NCBI GenBank assembly: GCA_022559845.1
Contig: JAHNEJ010001806.1
Location: 1 to 64,000 of the forward strand
Direction: 5' to 3'
Origin: Amorphophallus konjac
Lineage: Eukaryota; Streptophyta; Magnoliopsida; Alismatales; Araceae
Length of the DNA: 64,000 bases
Shown here piece by piece: positions 1 through 10,454 of this stretch; position 1 is the stretch's first letter; every line of letters begins with the position of its first letter. The notes beneath the pieces are model-generated. The model searched no databases, was not told the origin of the DNA, and worked only from the letters and a program-made list of their open reading frames with translations. The position numbers and the translations under genes were made by a program.

Positions 1-355
1 AAGGGCGTCATAAGGAAAAAACGGCTAGAGAGTAGACCGTTATTATCAAAGGACAACGAGGCCCTAAGTCTTGGGACTCTTCAAAGAGTAACGGCCTAGG
101 CTTCATGCGTTATTATGAAATGACGCGCCTAGTCCAGACCGTTATTATCATTGATTTTCAAGAAAATAGAATGGAGGGATTGCCAAGCTCTTGAACAAAG
201 TGCCACCAGGAACCAGGTCTAATCCAGGAATTGAGACCCAGAAAACAGACTTCAACTGACTAAAAGGAATTCAATGAAGAGTGAACAACTCGGAGCATCA
301 TATTGAATAAATAAGGAGATGACCCGACTTATTGGGTATAAAACGGGTGTCAACA
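1..355 (-). mobile_element. B-family LTR fragment in inverted orientation (element B-prime)
   Basis: Read on the minus strand this begins TGTTGACACCC at 355 and continues as a diverged, indel-bearing copy of the first few hundred bases of the element B LTR (compare 7633 onward). It is the 5' end of a second B-family element, or a solo LTR, running off the left edge of the window. It sits just upstream of the gag start of element A, so it inserted into A. The other flank is outside the window, so its target duplication cannot be checked. It holds no coding sequence. Confidence 0.85.
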
Positions 356-385
356 AGGAGGTCCGCCGGCGACAGGGGAAAGACC

Positions 386-1990
386 ATGGTGGCTGCGGGA
401 GAAGGCCCTTCGCAAGCCTCACAAAAACCCCCCTCCAATGCCAGCACCCTCGCCGACGGACCACCCCTTGCCGCCACCGCGGTAGGGGTACCGCTTAACG
501 GCGACGCCGATGCCTTCCAAGCGCTCAACACAAAACTGGATGTCCTCGTGGAACTCATGAGGACTCAGGCGGCCAGGGATGGAAGGTCATACGCCCCTCC
601 GGAAAGCCCCCCCCCCCCCCCCCCCCCGCGAGAACGTGTCCCAGTACACCGCCGGAGGTCGCTTCACCCTCCGACGGCTGTAGCTTATTCGCAACAAGGC
701 AGGAGGACCCTCACAAGCCCCCCTCCAGAGCAAGAGGCCTCCTCCACACCGAAACGGGGTAAGCATGGGGCACGACGTCCCCTCCCGGACACCGAAGTCC
801 CCAAGGAGCGCCAGGACAGCCTGCCATCACGCCCCCTCAGCCCTACGGCGTAACAACAGCCGGAGTTGTCCCTCCGTCTACGAGAGTTTGAGAGGCGCTT
901 CGCAGCACAGGAGCGCGCCTTACGAGCCTTGCAGAAGACCTCTCCACCAGAGGACGAGGAGAGATCCTTGTTCTCCAACCATATCTTGAAAGCAAAGGTA
1001 TCTCCCAGAACCTCCATCCCGACCTTCAAGCCTTACGATGGCCAAGGCGACCCGACCGACCACTTCGACAGCTTCGACACCCTGATGACCCTTCATGGAG
1101 CGTCCGACGCCATCAAATGCCGAGCCTTTGCGACCACCTTGGTACAAGACGCCCAAGCATGGTTCCGGGCCCTCGCCCCCGGATCCGTCCGAGACTTCAA
1201 GTAATTTGGACGAGTATTCAAGGAGAGTTTCACCGGTAGCGGCCCCCCGAGGTCGGTAGCGGGGCTTTTGGCTCTCAAACAGGCTCAAGGGGAGAGACTC
1301 CGGGCCTACATCAACCGATTTAAATCGGAAGCCCTGAGAATCTCCCGCCTAGATGTAGCCTCAGCCATAACCGCGCTGACCGGAGGCACCCGGGACGAGA
1401 ACCTCCGCCGCGAACTTGTCCTCCACCCTCTCTCGACCCTTGCCGAGCTAGTGACTCTGGCATTACGCCATAGTGAGTGTGAAGAAGTTCTCAGCGTATG
1501 CCGAGGCGCAACCGGCTCGGGTCGGGAGGGGGACAAGAAGCGAGCACCCGAGCCAAGCTCGGGCCAAGGAAAGAGGCGGAACCGAGACGGGGAGCACAAA
1601 GAACCGTCCAGGAAGTATGAGCGGTACACTCCCCTAACCGCTCCAGTATACGAAATATATGAAGACATCAAAGGCTCGGGCCTCCTCTGCCAACCCGAGC
1701 CAATGAGGTCGAAAAGCCGCAATCGCAGCAAGCATTGCCTGTTCCACAGCGATCACGGGCATCACACCGGCGATTGCCATCAGCTCCAGGATGAGATTGA
1801 GCGCCTCGCCCGCCAGGGACACCTGTCCCGATTTGTGGCCGGGCAAAAGGAGGACCGAGGCACCCCAGAGAAAATCGACAACGCCCCTCGCGGGGTCCAT
1901 ATCAACGCCATCGCCGGAGGAGCTGCATCGGGAGGAGACAATGGCCGAGAAAGGAAGCGTCATGCTGAGCGGGCGAGCCGAGCCATCTAG
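386..1990 (+). pseudogene. Element A gag
   Basis: This is the structural Gag protein that would package element RNA in cytoplasmic particles. The ATG at 386 (context accATGg) opens the frame. A proline-rich N-terminal segment holds a C-run at 609-627. The retrotransposon gag core follows, with a TFKPYDG and AWFRALAPGS type sequence near 1020-1200. A basic, Glu-rich stretch precedes a zinc knuckle near 1735-1775 with Cys-x2-His and His-x4-Cys spacing, typical of Tat elements. In-frame stops lie at 851-853 (TAA), 1202-1204 (TAA) and 1988-1990 (TAG). Frame 2 continues without a shift into the protease, so gag and pol were probably one polyprotein. Confidence 0.8.
609..627. repeat. Poly-C run within element A gag
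   Basis: A near-pure C homopolymer lies in the proline-rich part of gag and encodes consecutive Pro codons. Such runs change length easily, so the reading frame here could be affected by sequencing or assembly error. Confidence 0.8.
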
Positions 1991-2491
1991 CCTCCCAAGG
2001 CCCCGCCGAGTGAGCCTCAGGTCATAGTCTTCTCCGACCGAGACCTGGAAGGGCTGACCACCCCGCATGACGATGCCCTAGTCATATCGGCCACAATAAA
2101 CCATTGTAACGTAGACAGGATTCTAGTTGACAATGGAAGTACCCCCGATGTATTATCCTATGAATGTTTCCTTAAGATGGGGGAGGATCCGTCTAAACTC
2201 TGCCCGATCCGAACCCCCCTGTGCGGGTTCAATGGCCAGGCCACTTATCCCGAGGGAGCCCTCAGCCTGCCGATTACTCTTGGCACCCCACCCAAAACCG
2301 TTACGGTTATGGCGGACTTCATAGTGATCAAGGGTATAATAGCATACAATGCAATCTTCGGCCGAGGGATCCTCAGCCGAATGAAAGCAGTGCCTTCTAC
2401 CTATCACCAAAAGATGAAATTTCTCACCAAAAATGGGTTGGGGGAAGTCCGAGGTAACCGGGACATGGCCAGAAGGTGCTACAATATCTAG
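1991..2491 (+). pseudogene. Element A aspartic protease
   Basis: Retropepsin-like domain that would cleave the Gag-Pol polyprotein. It continues the gag reading frame after the stop at 1988-1990. The active-site motif VDNGST is encoded near 2126-2145; Tat elements usually carry Asp-Asn-Gly-Ser rather than Asp-Thr-Gly here. A flap and C-terminal part follow, with FIVIKG and an IFGRGIL segment near 2320-2385 that corresponds to the usual LLGRPWL. The domain ends with a VPSTYHQKMKF segment typical of the family. A TAG at 2489-2491 separates it from RT in the same frame. Confidence 0.75.
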
Positions 2492-3475
2492 GTCGAAGCC
2501 ACAAGGCCGGACGGGAAGAACAGGGGCCCCCGGGAAGTCGAGGAAAAATTCGCAACCGCCGAGCCTGGAGGCGAAGTGCTAGTGGTTTTCCTAAACGATG
2601 AACCGACCCTGGGAGTAAAGATTGGAGCCGACCTAACATCTGAAGCCCAACAGCAATACAAAGAGTTTCTTTCCGCGTACGTCCGAGTCTTTGCATGGTC
2701 TAATGATCAACTCCCTGGGATACTAGAAGAGACGGTGATGCATAAGCTCAACCTCGATCCAACCATCAAAGCCGTACAACAGCGCAGAAGGAAGCACGCG
2801 CCAGAGAAGTAGTCGATCATCAAGGAGCAAGTCACCAAGGGGCAAAAGATTGGTCTTTTCAGACCGGTCCTGTACCCGACATGGCTGGCTAACGTCGTCC
2901 TGGTACCAAAAGCTTCGGGAAAGTGGCAAATGTGCATGGACTTCACCGACTTGAACAAGGCTACTCCAAAGGACTGCTATCTGTTATCGAGCATCGACCA
3001 ACTGGTTGACTCAACCTCGGGCAACGAAATACTCAGCTTCCTAGACGCCTATTCAGGTTACCATCAGATCAGAATACACCCCGAAGATATCGAGAAGACC
3101 GCCTTTATTACCGACTTCGGCGTACACTGCTACACCCGGATGCCTTTCGGGTTGAAGAACACTGGATCCACGTACCAGAGGCTGGTCAATCATATGTTCG
3201 AGGGACAGCTCGGTCGGAACGTCGAGGCCTATATTGACGACATGCTCGTGAAGACCCCCAAGGCCGAGGACCACTTCGCCGACCTAGCGGAAACCTTCGA
3301 CACCCTCCTGAAGTACAACATGAAGCTCAACCCTACCAGGTGCGCCTTCGGAGTAAGGTCCAGAAAATTCTCGGGCTTCTTAGTCACCCAGCGTGGGATC
3401 GAGGCCAACCCCGATAAGGTCCAGGCCATCCGGACATGCGCCCACCCACCTGCATCAAAGATGTTCAACGCCTTA
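2492..3475 (+). pseudogene. Element A reverse transcriptase
   Basis: RNA-dependent DNA polymerase domain, which would copy element RNA to DNA. Landmarks in order are FAWSNDQLPG near 2690, a TAG at 2810-2812, MCMDFTDLNKATPKD near 2930, LDAYSGYHQI near 3040, RMPFGLKN near 3140 and the catalytic AYIDDMLV near 3227-3250. The two metal-binding Asp residues are present. The reading frame shifts at about 3465 (frame 2 to frame 1) in the connection segment, after which homology resumes as KDVQRLTGRIAVLSRF. It is non-functional through the nonsense codon and the frameshift. Confidence 0.85.
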
Positions 3476-4516
3476 CCGGGCGCATTGCCGTGCTCAGCAG
3501 ATTCCTGTCCCGTGCGGCTGAACGATGCCTACCCTTCTTCAAACTGTTGAGGGGGCCAAAAATGGCATCTGCTACATTCGCGCGGGACGAGGAATGCCAA
3601 AAAGTGTTCGCCGAGCTTAAGGAGTTCCTGGCTTCACCTCCGGTGCTTTCCAAGCCCGTACCAGGTGAAACCTTGCATCTCTATCTCTCGGCGACTCCAT
3701 CTACAGTTAGCTCGGTCCTAGTCAGAAATGACTCGGAAGTCGAGAGACCGGTCTACTACACCAGCAAGGTACTCAATGAGGCTGAAAGAAGGTACCCCGC
3801 AACCGAGAGACTCGTGCTAGCGTTGGTTACCTCGGCCAAGCGCCTCCGACCCTATTTCCAAGGGCACTCCATCACCGTGCTGACCGGCGAACCATTGAAG
3901 AGGATCCTCGCTCACCCTGAAGCCTCGAGATGCCTCGTCAAGTGGGCCATCATGCTCGGGGCCTATGATATATCGTATCACCCTCGCTCGGCTATTAAAG
4001 GTCAGGCGCTCGTTGACTTCATCGCCGAGAGCACCATCCCGACTGAAGAAAGATCTCCGTCCACGCCCGGGACGACCTGGGAACTGTTCGTCGACAGATC
4101 CTCCAACTCAGCCGGGAGCGGCGTCGGGATCCTCCTGAAGTCCCCCGAAGGAGTAGAGCTACAGTACGCCCTGAAATTCAACTTCCAAGCATCTAACAAT
4201 GCTTCCGAGTATGAGGCCCTCATATCGGGAGCCCGCATGGCCCGGCCGTTAGGGGCTGAGCGAGTCAGGATTCACACTGACTCCCAACTGGTCGCTAGCC
4301 AGGTCAACGGCAGTTATGAAGCTCGAGAAGCACCGATGATCAAATACCTCCTGCTGGTCAAGACCGTGGCACAACAGTTCTAGAGTTTTGAGGTAGTCCA
4401 AATAGCTCGGGAGGAAAACTCCCGAGCGGATTCCCTCTCTCGGCTGGCCTCCTCTCTTGACCCCAAGGGTACTCGATCGGCCCTTCTCGAAGAGCTAGAG
4501 CGGCCGAGCATCGATT
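3436..4516 (+). pseudogene. Element A dual RNase H (degenerate RNH plus archaeal-type aRNH)
   Basis: The first RNase H-like part (about 3600-3990) resembles Ty3/gypsy RNH, but its first catalytic position reads LYLSATPS with no Asp, as is common for the decayed first RNH of Tat elements. A second RNase H (about 4075-4380) has FVDRSSN, NNASEYEAL and HTDSQLV, matching the Asp, Glu and Asp positions of the archaeal-type enzyme Tat elements acquired. The frame passes a TAG at 4381-4383 and runs to a TAG at 4516-4518. Confidence 0.8.
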
Positions 4517-4518
4517 AG

Positions 4519-5796
4519 GAGCTCCTAGCTGTTGACTCGGCCTCCCCAAGCGACTGGCGTACCTCGTACCTGTCGTGGTTCCAAGACTCTCAGGAGCCTC
4601 CCGACCCTCAGGAAGCCCGAAGATTGAAATACCAAGCTCGGCGATTCGTCACTCTGGATGGCTCTCTCAACCGGAGATCCTTCTCCGGTCCTCTCCTGAA
4701 GTGCCTCAGCACCTACGAAGCCAACTGAGCGATCGAAGAAGTTCACGAAGGTCTGTGCGGAGTGCATTTAGGAGGTAGGTCGCTCGCTAGGATCTTGCTA
4801 CGGCTAGGTTATTGGTGGCCCACTCTGCAGCGCGACTGCTCGACCTACACACAACACTGTGACCGGTGCCAGCGATTTGACCACTTGGTCCATCAACCAG
4901 CAATGGAGCTCATCACCCTAGCCGAGCCTTATCCTTTCGCTCGCTGGGGAATCGACATCCTCGGGCCATTCCCCATGGCCCAGGTCCAGAAGAAGTTCAT
5001 TATCGTCGCTATCGATTACTTCACTAAGTGGATCGAGGCCGAAGCCACAACAAGGATCACCGAGACAGTCGTCTGGAATTTCATCTGGAAGTCGATCATC
5101 TGTCGTTACGGCATCCCCCGGGTGATAGTAAGCGATAATGGTCGGCAATTTGATTCTCGTTATTTTTGAGACAGATGTGCCGACCTAGGCATTCGCAATC
5201 ACTTCACCTCGGTCGCCCACCCTCAGGCTAACGGGCTGGTCGAAAATGCCAATAAGGTCATCTTAAAAGGCATCAAGACTAGGCTCGGCAAAGATAAGGG
5301 CAGCTGGCTTGAGGAATTGCCGAACGTACTTTGGTCACACAGAATGACTCCTAGAACGGCAATCGGTGAAAGCCCCTTTCAGCTGGTATACGGTACCGAT
5401 GTCGTGATCCCGTTGGAGATTGGCAACCCCTCCCTCCGAGTCATCTGCTTCTCGTCCGAGGCAAACGACCAGAAACTGCTCGAAAACCTCGACCTAGCAG
5501 ATGAAGTCCGAGAGATTGCCAGCATCCGAGTAACGGAATACTGATGCCGCCTCACTCGATACTACAACGCCAAAGTCTGAGATAGACACTTTCAACCGGG
5601 AGACTTCATCCTCAGGAAAGCCGAAGCCTCTCAACCACTTGAGGCGGCGGGCAAGTTATCCCCTAATTGGGAAGGCCCCTACCGAGTGGTCGAGACGCTC
5701 GGAAAAGGAGTATACCATCTATCCATGATGGAAGGAGAGCTCATCCCTCGGACCTGGAACGCAATACACTACGCAATTTCTACTTCTGAATACTGA
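4519..5796 (+). pseudogene. Element A integrase
   Basis: Integrase would insert the cDNA into the nuclear genome. The zinc-binding HHCC part is encoded near 4740-4875 and ends in HCDRCQ. The DDE core follows, with IDILGPFP near 4950 (first Asp), VSDNGRQF near 5130 (second Asp) and NGLVENAN near 5230 (Glu). The C-terminal domain, with PGDFILRK and NWEGPYRV, runs to the natural stop at 5794-5796. In-frame stops at 4726-4728, 5167-5169, 5542-5544 and 5578-5580 are all TGA, most simply from CGA. There is no chromodomain. Confidence 0.85.
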
Positions 5797-6991
5797 GCAT
5801 TGTGTAAACGACATGAGATAAAACAAAAGGCTCCTTTCTTTTATTCAAACAACTCGCTTGTACATCAGGAAGGCCGAAGGCAAGAAAATACATGTCAAAA
5901 AAAGCAAAAAATCCATCTGGCGCCGCCGTATGAGCCCATCGCTCGGCTGGCTCGGTAGACCTTCCTGCGTCCAGCCACTGACTCTGCCTCGTGAAGAAAC
6001 TGGCTCGGATAAAGGGTAGTCGACCCCGTTGACTCGGGCAGCTCGAGACAAAGGTGACAGAGGGATTAGAAAGAAACCAGCAGAGCTGGACAAGGAGGCA
6101 GGGGAAAGCCCAGTAAGGAGGGAGCTTGATTGGCTTCCTCCTCCCCTCCATGGAACGAGCAGGACAGGACGGGCGGCAGGGATGCCTGATGCCCCCATCC
6201 GTCCACCATCTCGCTCCCCTACAAGCGCCGCCGGAACTGATAAAAAGAAGACGATGTGCCTCCACACGTCGGACCTTCTTCAGACCCGTCCGCCGGCCGT
6301 CGGACCTCCTTCAAACCCGAAGCAGCAAGGACTCTCTGCCCTCCGTCATCGGCAGCTTCATCGTCCGGGGCATCTTCCATGCTCCAAATATAACAGCACA
6401 ACGCTACGTGAAGAAAGAATGAGGAAAGACTGTCAGGAAAACCCTTAAGCGGGGGAGAGGAAGGGACGCCCTTCATACCTTTTATAGGCGAAGGGAGGCT
6501 ATTTGCCTTAAATGATTCTCTCCTCGAAAACATGCCAAAGGGATCTCTCCCTACGAACGGTCACCTCAAACTTCTCATTTTCCGCCCCAGTGGGATACAC
6601 GAAGCGGCCAGGCATTCAAAGCATGAGAAAACGGAAAGACACTCTATCAGATGCTCACCCAACCATCAGGCGAGATCCACACAGAAAGTATCGGCTCTTT
6701 CCAACCACTACAGATACGCTGAACAAAATACGACAGTGGCGATACGGAACAGATAAGTCTTCATCATAACGCTATTGCCTTATCTATTTTTCTACACAAA
6801 AGAGAAAGTTTTTTCTTCAAAAAGGAAAAAGACATACAAAAACAGGAAGCAAAGCAGATACATCAGGCCTCCGGCCCACCTTGAAGCCCGGAAGTGGAGG
6901 GCTCAAACGGTCCGCCCCCGGCATCCTCGGCGACGGCCGACCCTGGCACTGACCCCACCAGCGTGGGAACTACCTCGGTTGCATACCCTCC
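5797..6991. other. Element A spacer between integrase and antisense ORF
   Basis: No convincing coding domain on either strand. A minus-strand open stretch at 6219-6533 ends with an acidic, Ser/Thr-rich segment that could be a further 3' part of the antisense gene, but no homology or splice evidence supports it. Otherwise I see nothing. Confidence 0.5.
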
Positions 6992-7632
6992 CTAGGCATC
7001 CGGAGTTGCTGACCCCTCGAACGAAGAGCCCCCGTGATCCTCTTCATCCTGTGCCGAAGCAGAGGAATTGGAGGATGACAAGTCCGAGTCATAGCATTGC
7101 CCGGACGAAAAGTCAACTACCCCGGACGCCTGCTCCTCGGCATAAGAGACGGCCCGGTCGTAGCCTTGCTTGAACCCCTTGCGGATGTCGCGGCAAAGTG
7201 CCAACTCGTAGTAGGGGAGGGCAACCTCCTTAAGGTCGACCCGGTAGACCTCTGAGCTTTTGTACTGCTCGAGGGCCTCCGCCCCGGCCGATCCCACCCT
7301 ACCAGTGAGCTCGGCCTTCTCCCGCTCTGCCTCGGTTGACTTCCGCTCGGCCTCAGCCGTCCGCTTTTCGGCCTCCGCCGCCTGCTTCTCCGCCTCGGGC
7401 CGATCAGCCTCGGCCTCCCGCCGAAGGCGCTCGGCTTCCTCCGCTTGGTCTACCAGCTCTGAACGTTCGGTCTCCCACTGGCCATCCAGCTCAACGCGTG
7501 CAAGGCGCTCCTCTTCAAGAAGCATGTTCTTCCTCTCGAGCGATTCGCGGGCCTTAGCTAGCTGCTCGGATATCGACCGGGTCTCCACCTGACTCGATCG
7601 CACCAGCTCCCTGACTGAGGAAAGCTCCCGCC
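6992..7632 (-). pseudogene. Element A antisense ORF, 3' half (coiled coil)
   Basis: This is the C-terminal half of the antisense ORF of element A, cut off from its 5' half at 39476-41195 by element B. It encodes a long Ala/Glu/Arg-rich heptad region (several AEAE and EAER repeats, about 7130-7590) predicted to form a coiled coil. A less charged globular-looking part and an acidic Ser-rich tail follow, with the stop at 6992. If element B and one copy of its 5-base target duplication are ignored, the frame runs straight from 39476 into 7627 with no stop, so this was a single exon before the insertion. Function unknown. Confidence 0.75.
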
Positions 7633-9384
7633 TGTTGACACCCGTTTTATACCCAGTAAGTCGGGTCATCTCCTTGTTTCATTCTATACGATGCTCCGAG
7701 TTGTTCACCCTTCATTGAGTCTCTTGATTAGTTGAAGCCTATTTCTTGGGTCTGAACTCTTTGATCGGATATGGCTCCTAGTGGCGTTTCATTGGATGAA
7801 TCTTAGCAAGCCCCTCATTTCATTCCTGAACCTCAATGATAATAACGGTCGGTTCTAGGCGCGTTGTTTCATTCTGACGGATGGGTCCTGGACCGTTACT
7901 CTTTGAAGAGTCCTAAGGCTTAAGGCCTCGTTGTAAAGCTTATCCTTTTGATTCCACGTTGATAATAACGGTCTGTCGTGCAGCCGTTGTTTCATTCCGA
8001 CGCCCTATGCCTTGGCCGTTGCTTCCTTGAAGAGTCCAACTTGTTGGGTCTTCTTCCCGTTGATCTTATCTCTTTGGGATAAGGTTGAAAGTAACGGATG
8101 ATCCTTGGTGCGTTACTTCCAAGTGGCGGTCTGTCGTGCAGTCGTTACTTCCTTCCGAGAGTCCTGGCAGTTCAGGCCTTTTCTCTACTACTCCGTGGTC
8201 GAGATAAGGGTTTGGATTGACGATATCTCTTTCAAATCTGATCCTCAGGACCTTCCGTTCGATTCTATGGACTCTTGGTGATATTATCTTCGAGGATTTG
8301 CTAAGAGTTATCTCTTTATCTTGTTTGAATTTTCCTCTGCTCGACCTAAGAGTTTGAGGGTCTATAAATAGAACCCTTGACTTCATGGCCAAAAGGGGGG
8401 AGATTTTTGAATTCACGACGAAGTGCTGCCAAACTCAGGAGCCATCTTCATCCAAGAGGAATTGCTTCCCACGTCCATCCATCTCATAATCAAGGGAGTA
8501 CTTTGGTTTTGGTCTTTCAAGTTCATCATTGCATGCTTGAGTTCTTCCCTGGTTTTTCCTCAATCAAGGCATTGTCCCTCTTCCTTCTCCACGTTTTTCA
8601 CTGTCCTCTAAGCATATAAACATCTTCCCAAACTTTTAAAACACCCAGAGGGGTTAAAAAACCAAAAACTCCCCGGTAATTCCCTCTCCTTTTGATGATA
8701 TTGAGTCCTTTGAGAATTGATGCTATGCTTGTGAAAAGGACTAATTGAGGTTATTGTGTTTGGTCTTTTTACATCTTTGGCAGGTTTACAGGTTCATTGA
8801 CACGAGGCCCAGGTCTTCTAGCCGGCTGGAAGAGTTGGAGTTAAAAGAATTCAAGCTTTGTTACTGCAGGTTACCTGACGGCCTTGTGCAGGCGCGTCAT
8901 TCTCTTCCGGCGGTCTATCGTGTGGCCGTCACTTCCAAGCGACGCACGGGGTTCTGGCCGTTACTTCCAAGTTGATCTGCAGGCTTTCTCTGGTTTTCTC
9001 TCCCGTGGGCGGGTGTTTCATCCACCTATTTCCAAGGTATATTCAGGTTCTTTTGACTTGTTTTACTTTGGTGGCGATCACATCTTTCCTTGGTATTGGG
9101 CATTAGCTGTCTTCTTCATCATATCTTCCTATTTTCCTTGCTTGTTCCACCTTCACGGTGTGTTTTTATTTATTCCTTGTTCCACGCCCCGGCGTGTGTT
9201 TTCCTTTTCCTTAGCGTAGTTGGATTGAGATAGCATGCCCATGCTAGAGCTAGCTATGATTGCCTAGGTTCATGATCACATGTTCATAGGTTTGAGTAGA
9301 TCTTTGATTGTTTGTTTGTTATCTTACCATATCACCCCCCAAACCTCAAAAGAAAGATAGAAGATAGACAAATAAATATCAACA
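7633..9384 (+). repeat. Element B 5' LTR
   Basis: 1752 bp, TG...CA ends. It aligns along its whole length with 37720-39470. By eye I count about 19 substitutions and one single-base indel, about 1 percent divergence. A TATA-like box (TCTATAAATAG) near 8360-8370 is the likely promoter, which places transcription start near 8395. It contains several short inverted AACGG/CCGTT motifs (7843-8153 and 8877-8972). ORFs inside it are chance ORFs. Confidence 0.93.
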
Positions 9385-9394
9385 GATAATTTTT

Positions 9395-9411
9395 TGGCGA
9401 TCACGGTGGGA
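9395..9411 (+). other. Element B primer binding site (candidate)
   Basis: TGGCGATCACGGTGGGA lies ten bases past the LTR end. It begins with TGG, the complement of the tRNA 3' CCA, and sits where Tat elements have their PBS. The matching tRNA was not identified. Confidence 0.55.
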
Positions 9412-10454
9412 CAGCTTGTGCCAATCGTGCTTTTGATTCTTGTTTAAACCTGCCATCATCAGCTTGTGGAGTTGCCTTTTGTTTCCCCTTTGATTACTGC
9501 TCATTCTGGTTTTCTGAGTTCTCTGACGGCCAGGTGTCCCCGCGTCACAGTTCTCTGACGCAGGGGCATTAGACCGCCACTTTGGTTCTGCTGTGTGAGC
9601 TTCCACGGGCTTTCCGGTTACTTCTGTCTGGTTTTGGTTCCCTGGCTCATCTGACGGTCTCAATCCCCCTGCGTTATATATTATCTGGCGGTCTGGCCTT
9701 TGACCGTTATTGTGCTCTGACGCAGGGTCCTTCGACCGTTATTCTCCTGGCAGGTACACATCCGAGGTGCATTTATTTCGCAGTTTTTGCTGTGATTTAT
9801 TGCTTGGGTGATACTTGACCTCCTCCTTGCTTTGCTCATATCTCCATATCATTATGTGCATCATTGATTGCTAGATTTTAGGTTAGACTTTGCATGCACT
9901 CCGGTGCACATAGGGTCATTCATCTTGTCATATCTTAGCTTGAATTTTCCTACCTTGTTGTGAGGACCTCTCGTCTCCATATTCCTTGGAGCCGACCAAG
10001 AAATCATAACAGGGACCTCCGTAAGTCCCCGCGAGCCGTGGATTCCAACACGGACGCCGGGTTGGTTGTACCTTTCCCACCCCGTGTCTAGGGTTGCATA
10101 GGTGAAGGAGTGGTTACACTTAGAGTCAAACCAAGTCCCATATTCATCTCCTACTAGGAACCCATTGTTGAGAGCACATATCAATCAATTCACTGAAGTT
10201 CCAAAGGAGAAATCATAAGAACCTTATTGCATCATCTTAAAACAATTTGGTTGATATTTGAGTGTCTTCATCTTTTATCACTTACATCTTGTTAGAATCA
10301 TCTAAGTTTGGTTGCTTATTGAGTGTTTTTTGTTGGTTGTTTTCGCGTTTCCAAGGTTGCCCGTTGCATGTGGGGTTGTTTTCGTCCGTCTGAATCATCT
10401 TCTCGAGTCAGTTCCTTCTTCACGTTCTATTCTAATCCCCTCTTCGAGTCCACC
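9412..10454 (+). other. Element B 5' leader, non-coding
   Basis: About 1 kb between PBS and gag, with no supportable ORF. It contains a cluster of short inverted motifs with AACGG/GACGG and CCGTT arms at about 9522-9743 and otherwise shows nothing I recognise. Confidence 0.6.

Noticed and set aside
5780..6267. Two overlapping minus-strand frames of 140-161 codons
   Set aside because: No domain, no supporting splice structure, and part overlaps the integrase stop; left as spacer.
7260..7592. Ser/Arg-rich plus-strand open frame
   Set aside because: It is the antisense shadow of the coiled-coil ORF of element A on the minus strand.
8377..9219. Open frames of 60-111 codons in the element B LTR, repeated at 38463-39305
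   Set aside because: They lie inside the LTRs, overlap each other in different frames and have no recognisable domain.
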